This document shows positions 1 through 5,635 of a stretch of 5,635 bases of DNA, piece by piece. A program made the position numbers and the translations under genes. How positions within the stretch are numbered: the first letter of the stretch is position 1; the number at the start of each line of letters is the position of its first letter. The DNA lies in NCBI GenBank assembly GCA_003222835.1, contig QHXE01000012.1:1-5635 (forward strand), written 5' to 3'. The stretch is from Acidobacteriota bacterium. GTDB lineage: Bacteria; Acidobacteriota; Blastocatellia; Pyrinomonadales; Pyrinomonadaceae. The notes beneath the pieces are model-generated. The model was not told the DNA's origin, ran no database searches, and saw only the letters and a program-made list of their open reading frames with translations.

Positions 1-1087
1 CGCCGACGACGATTTCAAACTCAACTTCCTTTCGTAACTGGCGGGCGGCAATTCTTCCTGCGCGCGTCGCCACTCGTTCGAGTGTCTCAGCCAACGGCAC
101 CAGCCGCAGCTTAATCAGCCGTTCTTCGAATTCGACAAATCGTCGTCGCAGACGGGTAGCCGCCGCGGCGACAACCTCCTGATTGTCTGACGCCCGGGCA
201 GCGGAAAGCGCGTTGGTCGTATCGCGAAACAATTCGCCGGCGTCGGTGATAATTCGATCGAGTTCGCTGAGCTCTACACGGACTGAGGCAGCCGGCTCGT
301 CAGATGTCATTCGCAGAGAGTTCGCCGCTGTGGGTTCTCTCTGCCGAGTTGAGGCGGGCTCGATCTTTAACTCACTTATTTCGATTCGGCCCAGTTTGAC
401 AGCGCGGCGCGCGATCTCTTCAGAGATAACCTCGGCGGCGTAGAGCAGCCTGAAACTGATCTCATCGGCAGCCGCGAATTCTCCGGGAACCGTGGCAATC
501 ACTTCGCCGATTTGCCCCAACAACTTGCTGAGTTCGCGAAAGTTTTGATCGAAGTCTTCGATTGCAAAGCCGGCCGAGACTATGAACAACCGGGCGCCTT
601 CGCGGACTGCCTCGCGGGCGTGCTGTAGATCGTATTCGCTGAGCGAACGGGCCACGTCGGGCGGCAGGGTAGCTCGCAACGTGCCGGCAATCCTGCCCTG
701 GCTGGCGCCGGTGCTGGCGATTGCTTGCAAACGCGCGATTAGTGCTATCGCATTTACATCGCCGCTGGTGGGTTCGCGCGAAAGAGCCTGCGCGATTACA
801 TTCGTTGCCTCTTCAAACAGATTCAGCAATGAATCGTCGATGATGAGGCGACCTAGTCGCACGCTGTCCAACACGCTCTCGAATTCGTGAGAAACGTCAC
901 GGACAGCTTCCAGCCCCAGCGAAGCCGCCGAACCTTTTAGCGTATGCACGCGACGAAAAATGCGCGCAGCAAGTTCGCGCCGCCTCGGCCCGTGGAAGCG
1001 CACGACGCGCAGTTGGTCGAGATCGCGATCGAGCTTCTCCACGATCTCTTGCGCGTCGGCAATGAACTGGCCCTGTGCTTCATCCAT
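1..1087 (-). CDS. CheA-like chemotaxis-family sensor histidine kinase, N-terminal part (truncated by window edge)
   Basis: The frame is open for 362 codons from an ATG at 1087 to the left edge, so only the N-terminal part is present. Residues 1-105 look like an Hpt (P1) phosphotransfer domain: the motif RRVHTLKGSAASLGL places the phospho-accepting histidine at His48. Residues about 140-225 (LPPDVARSLSEYD ... GQIGEVIATVP ... ISFRLLYAAE) resemble the P2-like regulator-binding segment of divergent CheA proteins. From residue 269, VRVELSELDRIITDAGELF and later LIKLRLVPLAETLERV match the CheA dimerisation (P3) helices and the start of the linker into the ATPase domain. The ATPase (P4), CheW-like (P5) and any receiver domain would lie beyond the window. 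CheA kinases autophosphorylate the Hpt histidine and pass phosphate to CheY/CheB-type receivers, in chemotaxis or in alternative outputs such as motility or development. The start is bounded by an in-frame TAA at 1100-1102; a GTG at 1088-1090 is the only alternative. No strong ribosome binding site is seen. The family call is firm, but which chemosensory system it serves is unknown. Confidence 0.88.
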   Translation of the reverse strand, partial: MDEAQGQFIADAQEIVEKLDRDLDQLRVVRFHGPRRRELAARIFRRVHTLKGSAASLGLEAVRDVSHEFESVLDSVRLGRLIIDDSLLNLFEEATNVIAQALSREPTSGDVNAIALIARLQAIASTGASQGRIAGTLRATLPPDVARSLSEYDLQHAREAVREGARLFIVSAGFAIEDFDQNFRELSKLLGQIGEVIATVPGEFAAADEISFRLLYAAEVISEEIARRAVKLGRIEISELKIEPASTRQREPTAANSLRMTSDEPAASVRVELSELDRIITDAGELFRDTTNALSAARASDNQEVVAAAATRLRRRFVEFEERLIKLRLVPLAETLERVATRAGRIAARQLRKEVEFEIVVG

Positions 1088-1274
1088 CACGCGATCAGTT
1101 TAGCTCAGATTCAAGACCGGCCACGAAGGTTTTCTCTCGGCCAGGCGTTTAGAGGTTGTGTGAGAAACCCGATCATGATGGAGCGGAGGCAAGCCCTTGC
1201 TGACGCGCGAGCTTCTGACACTAGCGTTTTCTCAAAGCCAACTTCGGTCGCGTCAAACCAGTCATAGCGATTCA
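1088..1274. other. Intergenic gap between the WD40-caspase gene and the cheA-like gene, with small palindromes
   Basis: These 187 bases contain no convincing coding frame; the plus-strand frame crossing part of it continues antisense into the WD40-caspase gene and is a shadow. It must hold the 3' end of the caspase transcript and the leader of the cheA-like gene. Visible structure includes GCAAG/CTTGC arms around two bases at 1189-1200, an ATCATGAT palindrome around 1172-1179, and two CGGCCA direct repeats about 30 bp apart near 1119 and 1139. There is no GC-rich stem followed by a T run on the minus strand, so no intrinsic terminator can be called. No clear -35/-10 pair was found for the cheA-like gene. 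Confidence 0.6.
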
Positions 1275-4200
1275 CTACTGTTTCGAAGCCGGTTTGGCAA
1301 TCACCAATGGATCGACCTCCATCTCTCGGCGATAGAAAACGCGCGGACGCTGCACGCTTCTTTTCTCAGGATCGACAATCTTCTCTTCGCCCTCAGTGAA
1401 CGCAATGTCCAGACCGAGGCCACGACTTTGCTTCATCTTATCTTCCTGCATTTGCGGCACGCGCTCGGTGGCAAAGTCGAGCCATTCACGCGCGCTCAAC
1501 ACACCATCCTTTGGTTCGTTATCGGCGGCCGCAGTCTTCAATCCCTCTTCGACCAATGCATAAGTGAGCAAGCCGTGTCCCAATTGTGCGGCTTCCAGCG
1601 CGGCTTGATAACTTTGCGCGGCGGTGAGGATGTACATGCCCTTTTCATACGCGAGTTGGGCCAGGCCTTTCGAATTCATCGGCCCGCGACGTTTCTCCTC
1701 GGCTTCGAGCGCCTGCCCCGAGTTACAAGCATCGATAATCATCAGGAGCGAACCGGCGGCGAGACCCTCGACGGATTCCTCCAACTCGACATCTGAAATA
1801 CTGTGCGCAAGGATGGACTTGAGCCCGCTCTCGTTTAGTCCGTTTCGACTGCCGTCGTAACCGAGATCGTGCGGGATAAGATAAAAGCGCTGTCCCTGGG
1901 CCGTGCCGTGCCCGGCAAAATAAATAATGACGGCATCTTCAGGCTCGGCGCGCGTGAGCCGATCGAGTGGTCCTGCTTTCAACGTGGGTGGCTCGCTCGC
2001 TCCGGCGAGTCGCCTCAAGGCCGAAAGAATGTTTGCCTTCGTCGCATTTTCATTCAACAGCGGAACCACTTCGATTCGATCGAAATGACCTACCTGCGTT
2101 TGGCTGCGGCGCAATTCTTCGGCAAAGCTTTGCGCGTCGGCGACAGCGTATTTCAAGTTGTATTGCGCGTTCGCATATTCGTTGAGGCCGACCGCGATCA
2201 CCCAAGCCGTGCCGGCGCGCTTTAGGCTGTCAGCCCCGGTCAGCGACATATTCGCATCTTTACTTTTGACGTTGTCTTCGTTGAAGGCGTAGGCCGTCAA
2301 GCGATTGGGACCGGCAACCAGTGCGATCTCTTCTTCGAGCGAGGCTGAACTCTGTCCTTTGAGCGCGTCAGCATGCCAGACCTTGACGAGCGATCCATTG
2401 CGGAACAAACGCACATCGCGAGCACCGCTACCCCGTGCATGTTCCGAGTCGGCGGCTGCATCTGTGATATCGATCTTCACTTTGACAGTGCGGGTCGCAA
2501 TGGCCGCATCAGAGGCGGCGCCACCGATCAGCGACAATTTCACAATTGGTTGGCGACGATCTTTCTTTGAAACATCTTGCGCCACGTGCGGGCGTTTGCC
2601 GGCGAAAACATCGGCGAGCAATCCGGGATAATAGAACTCGTTGAAAAACCATTCGATTGGCGCGACGTTGAAAGTGTCATGGTTATAGCGCCAAAGAATT
2701 TGATTCCACGACGCCGGCGTGCCGTCGAATAAACCTTCGGGCGTGACCACGATCCATTCGCCGCCATCGTCCAACGAAACTAGAGTTAGCAAGTGCTCGC
2801 CGGTGCTGACGTCCCAAAGAAAAGTCCCGCCGTCATCGCTCGCCGAGGCCAACAGACGGCCATCGGGACTGAAGCCCAGCGATTCGATGTTCGATGTGTG
2901 GCCAGTCAGCGTTCGCAGCTCGCGCTTTGAAGCCATGTCCCAGATTTTGATCGTGTTGTCCGTGCTGCTGGAAGCAATCAACTTGCCGTCGCGGCTGAAC
3001 GCCACTGAGGTAACGCCTTTGCCGTGTCCTTTGATCGCTCCAATCTGCTGCCCTGAAGCCGTGTCCCAGAATACGATCTGACCGACTGCCTCGACCTTAA
3101 TATCCTTGAGCATGTCCTGTGGGTCTGGCGGCTTCTTATTTTTCGAAGCTTTCGGATTCGCGGCGCCGCTTATCATGCTCGCCATATCGAAATTTGATTT
3201 TGATTCGACACCGCCAGTCGCCACAATCTTTCCATCGGAAGTGAAAGCGACTGAAGTGACGCTGCGGCCCATCGTTCCGGCGGTCATCGTTCCGAGCACG
3301 TTGGTCATCATCGCGCTGATGTCCGCCATGTTTGGCATCGTGGGCATCGAGCCACGGCTGCGAGGATTCGGCATTGAGCCGAGATTCGGAAGCGGAGTCA
3401 TGTTGGCCATCGGTGATGAAGTTAGATTGCGAAGACGACTGCCCGAGGCAACATCCCAAAGTGCCACCTCGCCCTGCCCGCCGACGGTTGCCAACACGCG
3501 GCCATCAGCACTGAATCCAACTTGGTTCGGAGCGGTGCCGAACGTGAGGGTTTGCAGCTCGCGTCCTGAATTCAGATCCCAGATTTTGACGTCGCTCTGC
3601 GTAGCAGGCATGCTGCCAATCGACTGTGACGCCAGGTCTTGCATATACACTGCCACCAGCGAATGTCCGTCGGGACTGAAGTAGACGCGCTCGACGCCAA
3701 TGCCGGGCGCTGTCCGCGCGAGCGTTTGCAGCGTGCGGCCAGTTGTCGTTTCCAAAATGACGATCGCGCTGCTGTTGGGAGTGAACATGGCCACCAACTT
3801 TCCATCCGGGCTCGGGATGCCGAACAACTTTTCAGAAGGAGCGGGAGTAAGACGGAGGCCACGCCCGGTGCGCAAATCCCAGCGCGTTCGGCCTCCTGAA
3901 ATAAGTTGAGTGCCATCGACATTAAATGAAACTGAATACGATGGGTTGCTGCGGCCCTTCATCTGTTGAACTTGTTTTCCGGTTTCCGTGTCCCAAACAA
4001 ATGTCTGCGTTCCAAAGCCGCCGGTGGCAACTCGCTTTCCGTCGTTGCTGAAGCCGAGAAACACTCCGCCAGCCTCAGATATGACGCCAAGGTTCGGAAT
4101 GTTGAGCGGTGTCAGAGCGCGCCCCGTCGCCGCTTCCCATGCCTTCACGGTGTAACCCTCCGCGAGCGCGACGAATCGGCCGTCGGGGCTGAACTGGATC

Positions 4201-5102
4201 TTGCTGTAATCGTGCGTGGTGGGTGTTAAGTCGCGCTCGCTTTGTTTCGCGGTCAAATCCCACACCTTTAATCTCTTCTCGACAATTCCCGCCGCGAGCA
4301 GCCGGCCATCCGAAGCGAAGCAAAGTTCGAGGCTGTCGATTAGATCATGCGGCAGATTGATCGATCGAGCCTCGCGTCCGGTGATCAGATCCAAAACCGT
4401 GATTTTCGATCCGCCGCCTTCAACCCGCGCCAGTTGGTTGCCGTCGCCGCTTAGCGCGATTCCACCTTGTCCGCCGGTAAAGCTGGATGGACCAAGAGAA
4501 GCAGTCTCGACCGTCTTGATTTCGCGCCAGCTCGGCACGTCCCAGATTCTCAGCGCATCGCTCATCGTCACGAGTCTTTTGCCGTCCGCGCTGAACGCGA
4601 TAAACGAGACCCCGAGCGCGGCCATGAATGAAGCTTGTGGCCCTGAGAGTGTTTGGACTTCACCGCCGGTCGTCACGTCCCAAACTTTTACGGAATTATT
4701 GCCCGCGGCCGCCGCCAGAAAGCGACCATCGCGGCTAAAGGCAATCACAGGCGCCAGGCTGTTCGTGTTCTGGCCCCCCGTGGAGAGATCGCGCAACTCG
4801 CGTCCGGTTGCCGTCTCCCACAATTTGATCGTGCTGCTACGAAACGTCGCGGTCGCGAGTAGGCGGCCATCCGGGCTGAATATCAATCGCGTTGCGCCGA
4901 AGAAGTTATTGTATCCGGTCTGAAGTACCAACTCGGGTTTTGCTTCTCGCGATTTCGACTGATCAGTTTGCGACGAGTTGGTTGAATTATCTTCCAGACC
5001 GAGACCGCGTTTGTCCGATGGCGTCGGAGATGGCGTCTGTGAAAATGCGTTCGTTAGGCACAGAGAGGCGAGCACCACTGCCAAGGTAATCCGCCGAGAC
5101 AT
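1275..5102 (-). CDS. Exported WD40 double-propeller protein with C-terminal caspase-like (peptidase C14) domain
   Basis: This is a 1275-residue protein, numbered from Met at 5102. Residues 1-21 form a Sec-type signal peptide (MSRRITLAVVLASLCLTNAFS, cleaved before Gln22), followed by a Ser/Thr/Pro/Gln-rich linker to about residue 58. Residues about 70-774 hold 14 WD40 blades with SPDGR- and WD-type motifs. A conserved connector (DGGEWIVVTPEGLFDGTP, then FYYPGLLADVF) leads to a beta-sandwich-like region at about 852-960. The caspase domain spans about 963-1240: it opens with TAWVIAVGLNEY, has catalytic His1065 in YFAGHG and Cys1126 in IDACNSG, and ends with the p10-like AAQSYQAALEAAQLGHGLLTYAL. 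Family knowledge suggests a cysteine endopeptidase whose propellers bind a partner, acting in the periplasm or outside the cell. An in-frame ATG at 5150 would add 16 residues (MEETITNSQ...) ahead of the signal peptide; I prefer 5102 because it gives a canonical export signal, although neither start has a good Shine-Dalgarno site. Substrate preference and biological role cannot be inferred. Confidence 0.93.
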   Translation of the reverse strand: MSRRITLAVVLASLCLTNAFSQTPSPTPSDKRGLGLEDNSTNSSQTDQSKSREAKPELVLQTGYNNFFGATRLIFSPDGRLLATATFRSSTIKLWETATGRELRDLSTGGQNTNSLAPVIAFSRDGRFLAAAAGNNSVKVWDVTTGGEVQTLSGPQASFMAALGVSFIAFSADGKRLVTMSDALRIWDVPSWREIKTVETASLGPSSFTGGQGGIALSGDGNQLARVEGGGSKITVLDLITGREARSINLPHDLIDSLELCFASDGRLLAAGIVEKRLKVWDLTAKQSERDLTPTTHDYSKIQFSPDGRFVALAEGYTVKAWEAATGRALTPLNIPNLGVISEAGGVFLGFSNDGKRVATGGFGTQTFVWDTETGKQVQQMKGRSNPSYSVSFNVDGTQLISGGRTRWDLRTGRGLRLTPAPSEKLFGIPSPDGKLVAMFTPNSSAIVILETTTGRTLQTLARTAPGIGVERVYFSPDGHSLVAVYMQDLASQSIGSMPATQSDVKIWDLNSGRELQTLTFGTAPNQVGFSADGRVLATVGGQGEVALWDVASGSRLRNLTSSPMANMTPLPNLGSMPNPRSRGSMPTMPNMADISAMMTNVLGTMTAGTMGRSVTSVAFTSDGKIVATGGVESKSNFDMASMISGAANPKASKNKKPPDPQDMLKDIKVEAVGQIVFWDTASGQQIGAIKGHGKGVTSVAFSRDGKLIASSSTDNTIKIWDMASKRELRTLTGHTSNIESLGFSPDGRLLASASDDGGTFLWDVSTGEHLLTLVSLDDGGEWIVVTPEGLFDGTPASWNQILWRYNHDTFNVAPIEWFFNEFYYPGLLADVFAGKRPHVAQDVSKKDRRQPIVKLSLIGGAASDAAIATRTVKVKIDITDAAADSEHARGSGARDVRLFRNGSLVKVWHADALKGQSSASLEEEIALVAGPNRLTAYAFNEDNVKSKDANMSLTGADSLKRAGTAWVIAVGLNEYANAQYNLKYAVADAQSFAEELRRSQTQVGHFDRIEVVPLLNENATKANILSALRRLAGASEPPTLKAGPLDRLTRAEPEDAVIIYFAGHGTAQGQRFYLIPHDLGYDGSRNGLNESGLKSILAHSISDVELEESVEGLAAGSLLMIIDACNSGQALEAEEKRRGPMNSKGLAQLAYEKGMYILTAAQSYQAALEAAQLGHGLLTYALVEEGLKTAAADNEPKDGVLSAREWLDFATERVPQMQEDKMKQSRGLGLDIAFTEGEEKIVDPEKRSVQRPRVFYRREMEVDPLVIAKPASKQ
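2781..4895 (-). repeat. Array of 14 WD40 blades within the caspase protein
   Basis: In protein numbering from Met at 5102, the blades begin near residues 70, 115, 163, 212, 256, 299, 343, 388, 426, 470, 525, 615, 697 and 739. Most carry F-S-x-D-G-(R/K)-x-(L/V)-A followed by a W-D-x-x-(T/S)-G turn. Fourteen blades would fit two seven-bladed propellers. Blades 4 and 9 lack the tryptophan of the WD turn (TVLDLITG, VILETTTG). Blade 8 is shortened, with only two residues between its SGG turn and RWD. Blades 13 and 14 are the most canonical and are the ones preceded by the classical GH dipeptide. Blade 12 carries a long insertion. At DNA level the SPDGR segments recur as short near-identical stretches, for example around 2863, 3665, 4182 and 4865. 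Confidence 0.88.
5040..5102 (-). other. Signal peptide coding segment of the WD40-caspase protein
   Basis: The first 21 residues after Met at 5102 have a short basic n-region (SRR), a hydrophobic core (LAVVLASLCL) and a polar end. They fit cleavage after Ala-Phe-Ser, with Ala at -3 and Ser at -1. The cysteine in the core is preceded by A-S-L, which does not meet the lipobox rule of a small residue at -1, so a lipoprotein is unlikely. SRR superficially recalls a Tat motif, but the following positions do not fit. Sec export is the best reading. Confidence 0.75.
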
Positions 5103-5177
5103 GGTTGAAAAGAGGAAGACCCTTTGCGAATTAGTAATAGTTTCTTCCATGTTAGTTTCGTTTGGGGGGATAGTGGA

Positions 5178-5206
5178 AGCCTAGTTGCAGCAACGGACGG
5201 TGTCAA
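5178..5206 (-). promoter_or_regulatory. Candidate sigma-70-type promoter for the WD40-caspase gene
   Basis: On the minus strand a perfect TTGACA (5201-5206) is followed after exactly 17 bp by TAGGCT (5178-5183), which matches TATAAT at its first, second and last positions. It lies between the end of xseB and the start of the caspase gene. Transcription would begin near 5171, giving a leader of about 70 nt to the ATG at 5102 or about 20 nt to the ATG at 5150. The -10 is weak, so activity is inferred from position and spacing only. Confidence 0.45.
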
Positions 5207-5247
5207 CGGCTGTGCCGAGAGGTTGAGGACTGAGTCGGCTCATACGG

Positions 5248-5523
5248 TCAGAAGGAATCGTCATCATCGCTGGTGGAAGCGCTCAGCTCGCTCTCTGGCT
5301 CGAAAGCTGTAACGATTGGGCGCCCCTGAGTGTCACGGGTCAACATTTCAATTCGCCGCTCAGCTTGATTCAAACGCTCCTGACACTCGCGCGAAAGCTT
5401 CACGCCCTGCTCGAACAATTCAAGACTTTTCTCCAGCGTCAGCTCGCCCTGCTCCAGCTCGCGGACGATGCGCTCGAGTTCTTCCAGAGATGATTCGAAA
5501 GTTTTTGGTTTTGAGTTGCTCAT
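5248..5523 (-). CDS. xseB: Exodeoxyribonuclease VII small subunit
   Basis: This is a 91-residue protein with the XseB signature across residues 7-56: [20 protein letters not shown], then [16 protein letters not shown], then [15 protein letters not shown]. The fold is a short helical hairpin or coiled coil. Several copies of XseB bind the catalytic XseA subunit in the cytoplasm; the complex degrades single-stranded DNA to oligonucleotides and contributes to repair. The protein is slightly longer than the usual 70-85 residues because of a divergent C-terminal tail (residues about 65-91) ending in an acidic STSDDDDSF. The start is the ATG at 5523, directly before [14 protein letters not shown] at 5566-5568 would add 15 residues of non-family sequence. 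An AGG lies immediately upstream of the ATG, too close to be a good ribosome binding site. xseA would be expected upstream but is not visible in the remaining 112 bases. Confidence 0.92.
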   Translation of the reverse strand: MSNSKPKTFESSLEELERIVRELEQGELTLEKSLELFEQGVKLSRECQERLNQAERRIEMLTRDTQGRPIVTAFEPESELSASTSDDDDSF

Positions 5524-5635
5524 CCTGCTAGTAGCATAGACTTTAGTCTGTGGCAGTTCTACGGCCAAGCTGATATCACAGACTGAACAGTTTGTCGCTT
5601 GGTTTACGGAAGCGGCTCGATTAATTAAGTCTGCG
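5524..5635 (-). other. Upstream region of xseB, apparently non-coding
   Basis: These 112 bases precede xseB on its strand. The xseB frame stays open to the window edge with no stop, but it contains no ATG or GTG and the translation (for example [15 protein letters not shown]) is unlike XseB N-termini. The other two minus-strand frames have TAA stops at 5621-5623 and 5625-5627, so an upstream gene such as xseA could end there only if it enters from beyond the window. An AT-rich TTAATTAA lies at 5620-5627. Apart from the inverted repeats described separately, nothing else is evident. Confidence 0.5.
5538..5584. promoter_or_regulatory. Nested inverted repeats in the xseB leader
   Basis: AGACT (5538-5542) and AGTCT (5545-5549) form a close palindrome with a 2-bp spacer. 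The overlapping AGTCTGTG (5545-5552) is perfectly inverted as CACAGACT (5577-5584) across a 24-bp spacer. The middle arm can therefore pair with either neighbour, which is the geometry of two mutually exclusive hairpins or of a multi-site operator. A further AGTCTG sits at 5628-5633. This is structure seen in the sequence; a regulatory role is inference. Confidence 0.35.

Noticed and set aside
183..1267. Three plus-strand open frames (183-443, 582-890, 944-1267)
   Set aside because: The first two, and most of the third, are antisense to the continuous CheA-like frame with clear Hpt and dimerisation motifs; the rest of the third lies in the non-coding gap and has no motif of its own.
1100..1274. 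Intrinsic terminator after the caspase gene
   Set aside because: The palindromes are short and none is followed by a T run on the minus strand.
1197..1796. Plus-strand open frame of 199 codons spanning the intergenic gap and the caspase 3' end
   Set aside because: Most of it overlaps the catalytic caspase region antisense; it has no ribosome binding site and no family motif.
3106..3684. Plus-strand open frame of 192 codons
   Set aside because: It is antisense to blades 10-13 and the Met-rich linker, with no recognisable fold; a shadow of the strongly supported minus-strand gene.
2781..4895. CRISPR-like or tandem DNA repeat
   Set aside because: The regularly spaced similar stretches code for WD40 blade motifs, vary at codon level and have coding spacers; they are protein repeats.
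4216..4923. Plus-strand open frame of 235 codons
   Set aside because: It lies wholly antisense to the WD40 blades. Its Ser/Pro/Arg-rich translation follows the repeat period of the opposite strand and shows no domain of its own.
5040..5102. Lipoprotein or Tat signal at the caspase N-terminus
   Set aside because: The cysteine is preceded by A-S-L, not a valid lipobox, and SRRITLA lacks the hydrophobic +2/+3 pattern of a Tat motif; an ordinary Sec signal fits better.
1..5635. A coordinated multi-gene defence system of caspase, nuclease and kinase
   Set aside because: xseB is a housekeeping gene, the caspase gene appears to have its own promoter and 145 bp of separation, and the CheA-like gene is 187 bp further on; co-orientation alone does not support a joint system.

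Overview
The window carries three genes, all on the minus strand. In transcription order (right to left) they are xseB, the small subunit of exodeoxyribonuclease VII; a very large exported WD40-repeat protein with a C-terminal caspase-like (peptidase C14) domain; and the first 362 codons of a CheA-type histidine kinase that runs off the left edge. Base composition is moderately GC-rich (mid-50s percent by eye). No tRNA, rRNA, CRISPR array, transposase or phage gene is visible.

The combination of a huge secreted WD40-caspase protein, a CheA-like kinase with a degenerate P2 region and loosely packed genes with weak Shine-Dalgarno sites suits a large-genome soil or aquatic bacterium. Acidobacteriota (Blastocatellia-like) is my best guess; Planctomycetota, Myxococcota or a filamentous cyanobacterium are alternatives. 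This is inference, because no taxonomic marker gene is present.

Layout: 5524-5635 is leader or intergenic DNA upstream of xseB with a nested inverted repeat; 5248-5523 is xseB; 5103-5247 holds a plausible sigma-70-type promoter (TTGACA, 17-bp spacer, TAGGCT); 1275-5102 is the WD40-caspase gene; 1088-1274 is a non-coding gap with small palindromes; 1-1087 is the CheA-like gene. The WD40-caspase gene probably has its own promoter and is not strictly co-transcribed with xseB. I see no sequence evidence that the three genes form one pathway.

The most notable object is the WD40-caspase. It is predicted to be exported, has 14 recognisable blades (enough for two seven-bladed propellers) and keeps an intact His/Cys dyad. 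It also has a methionine-rich linker and a Lys/Pro-rich loop in or next to blade 12, and a basic KRR patch shortly after the catalytic cysteine where processing could occur. The architecture itself is known in bacteria; its substrate, trigger and cellular role cannot be read from the sequence.
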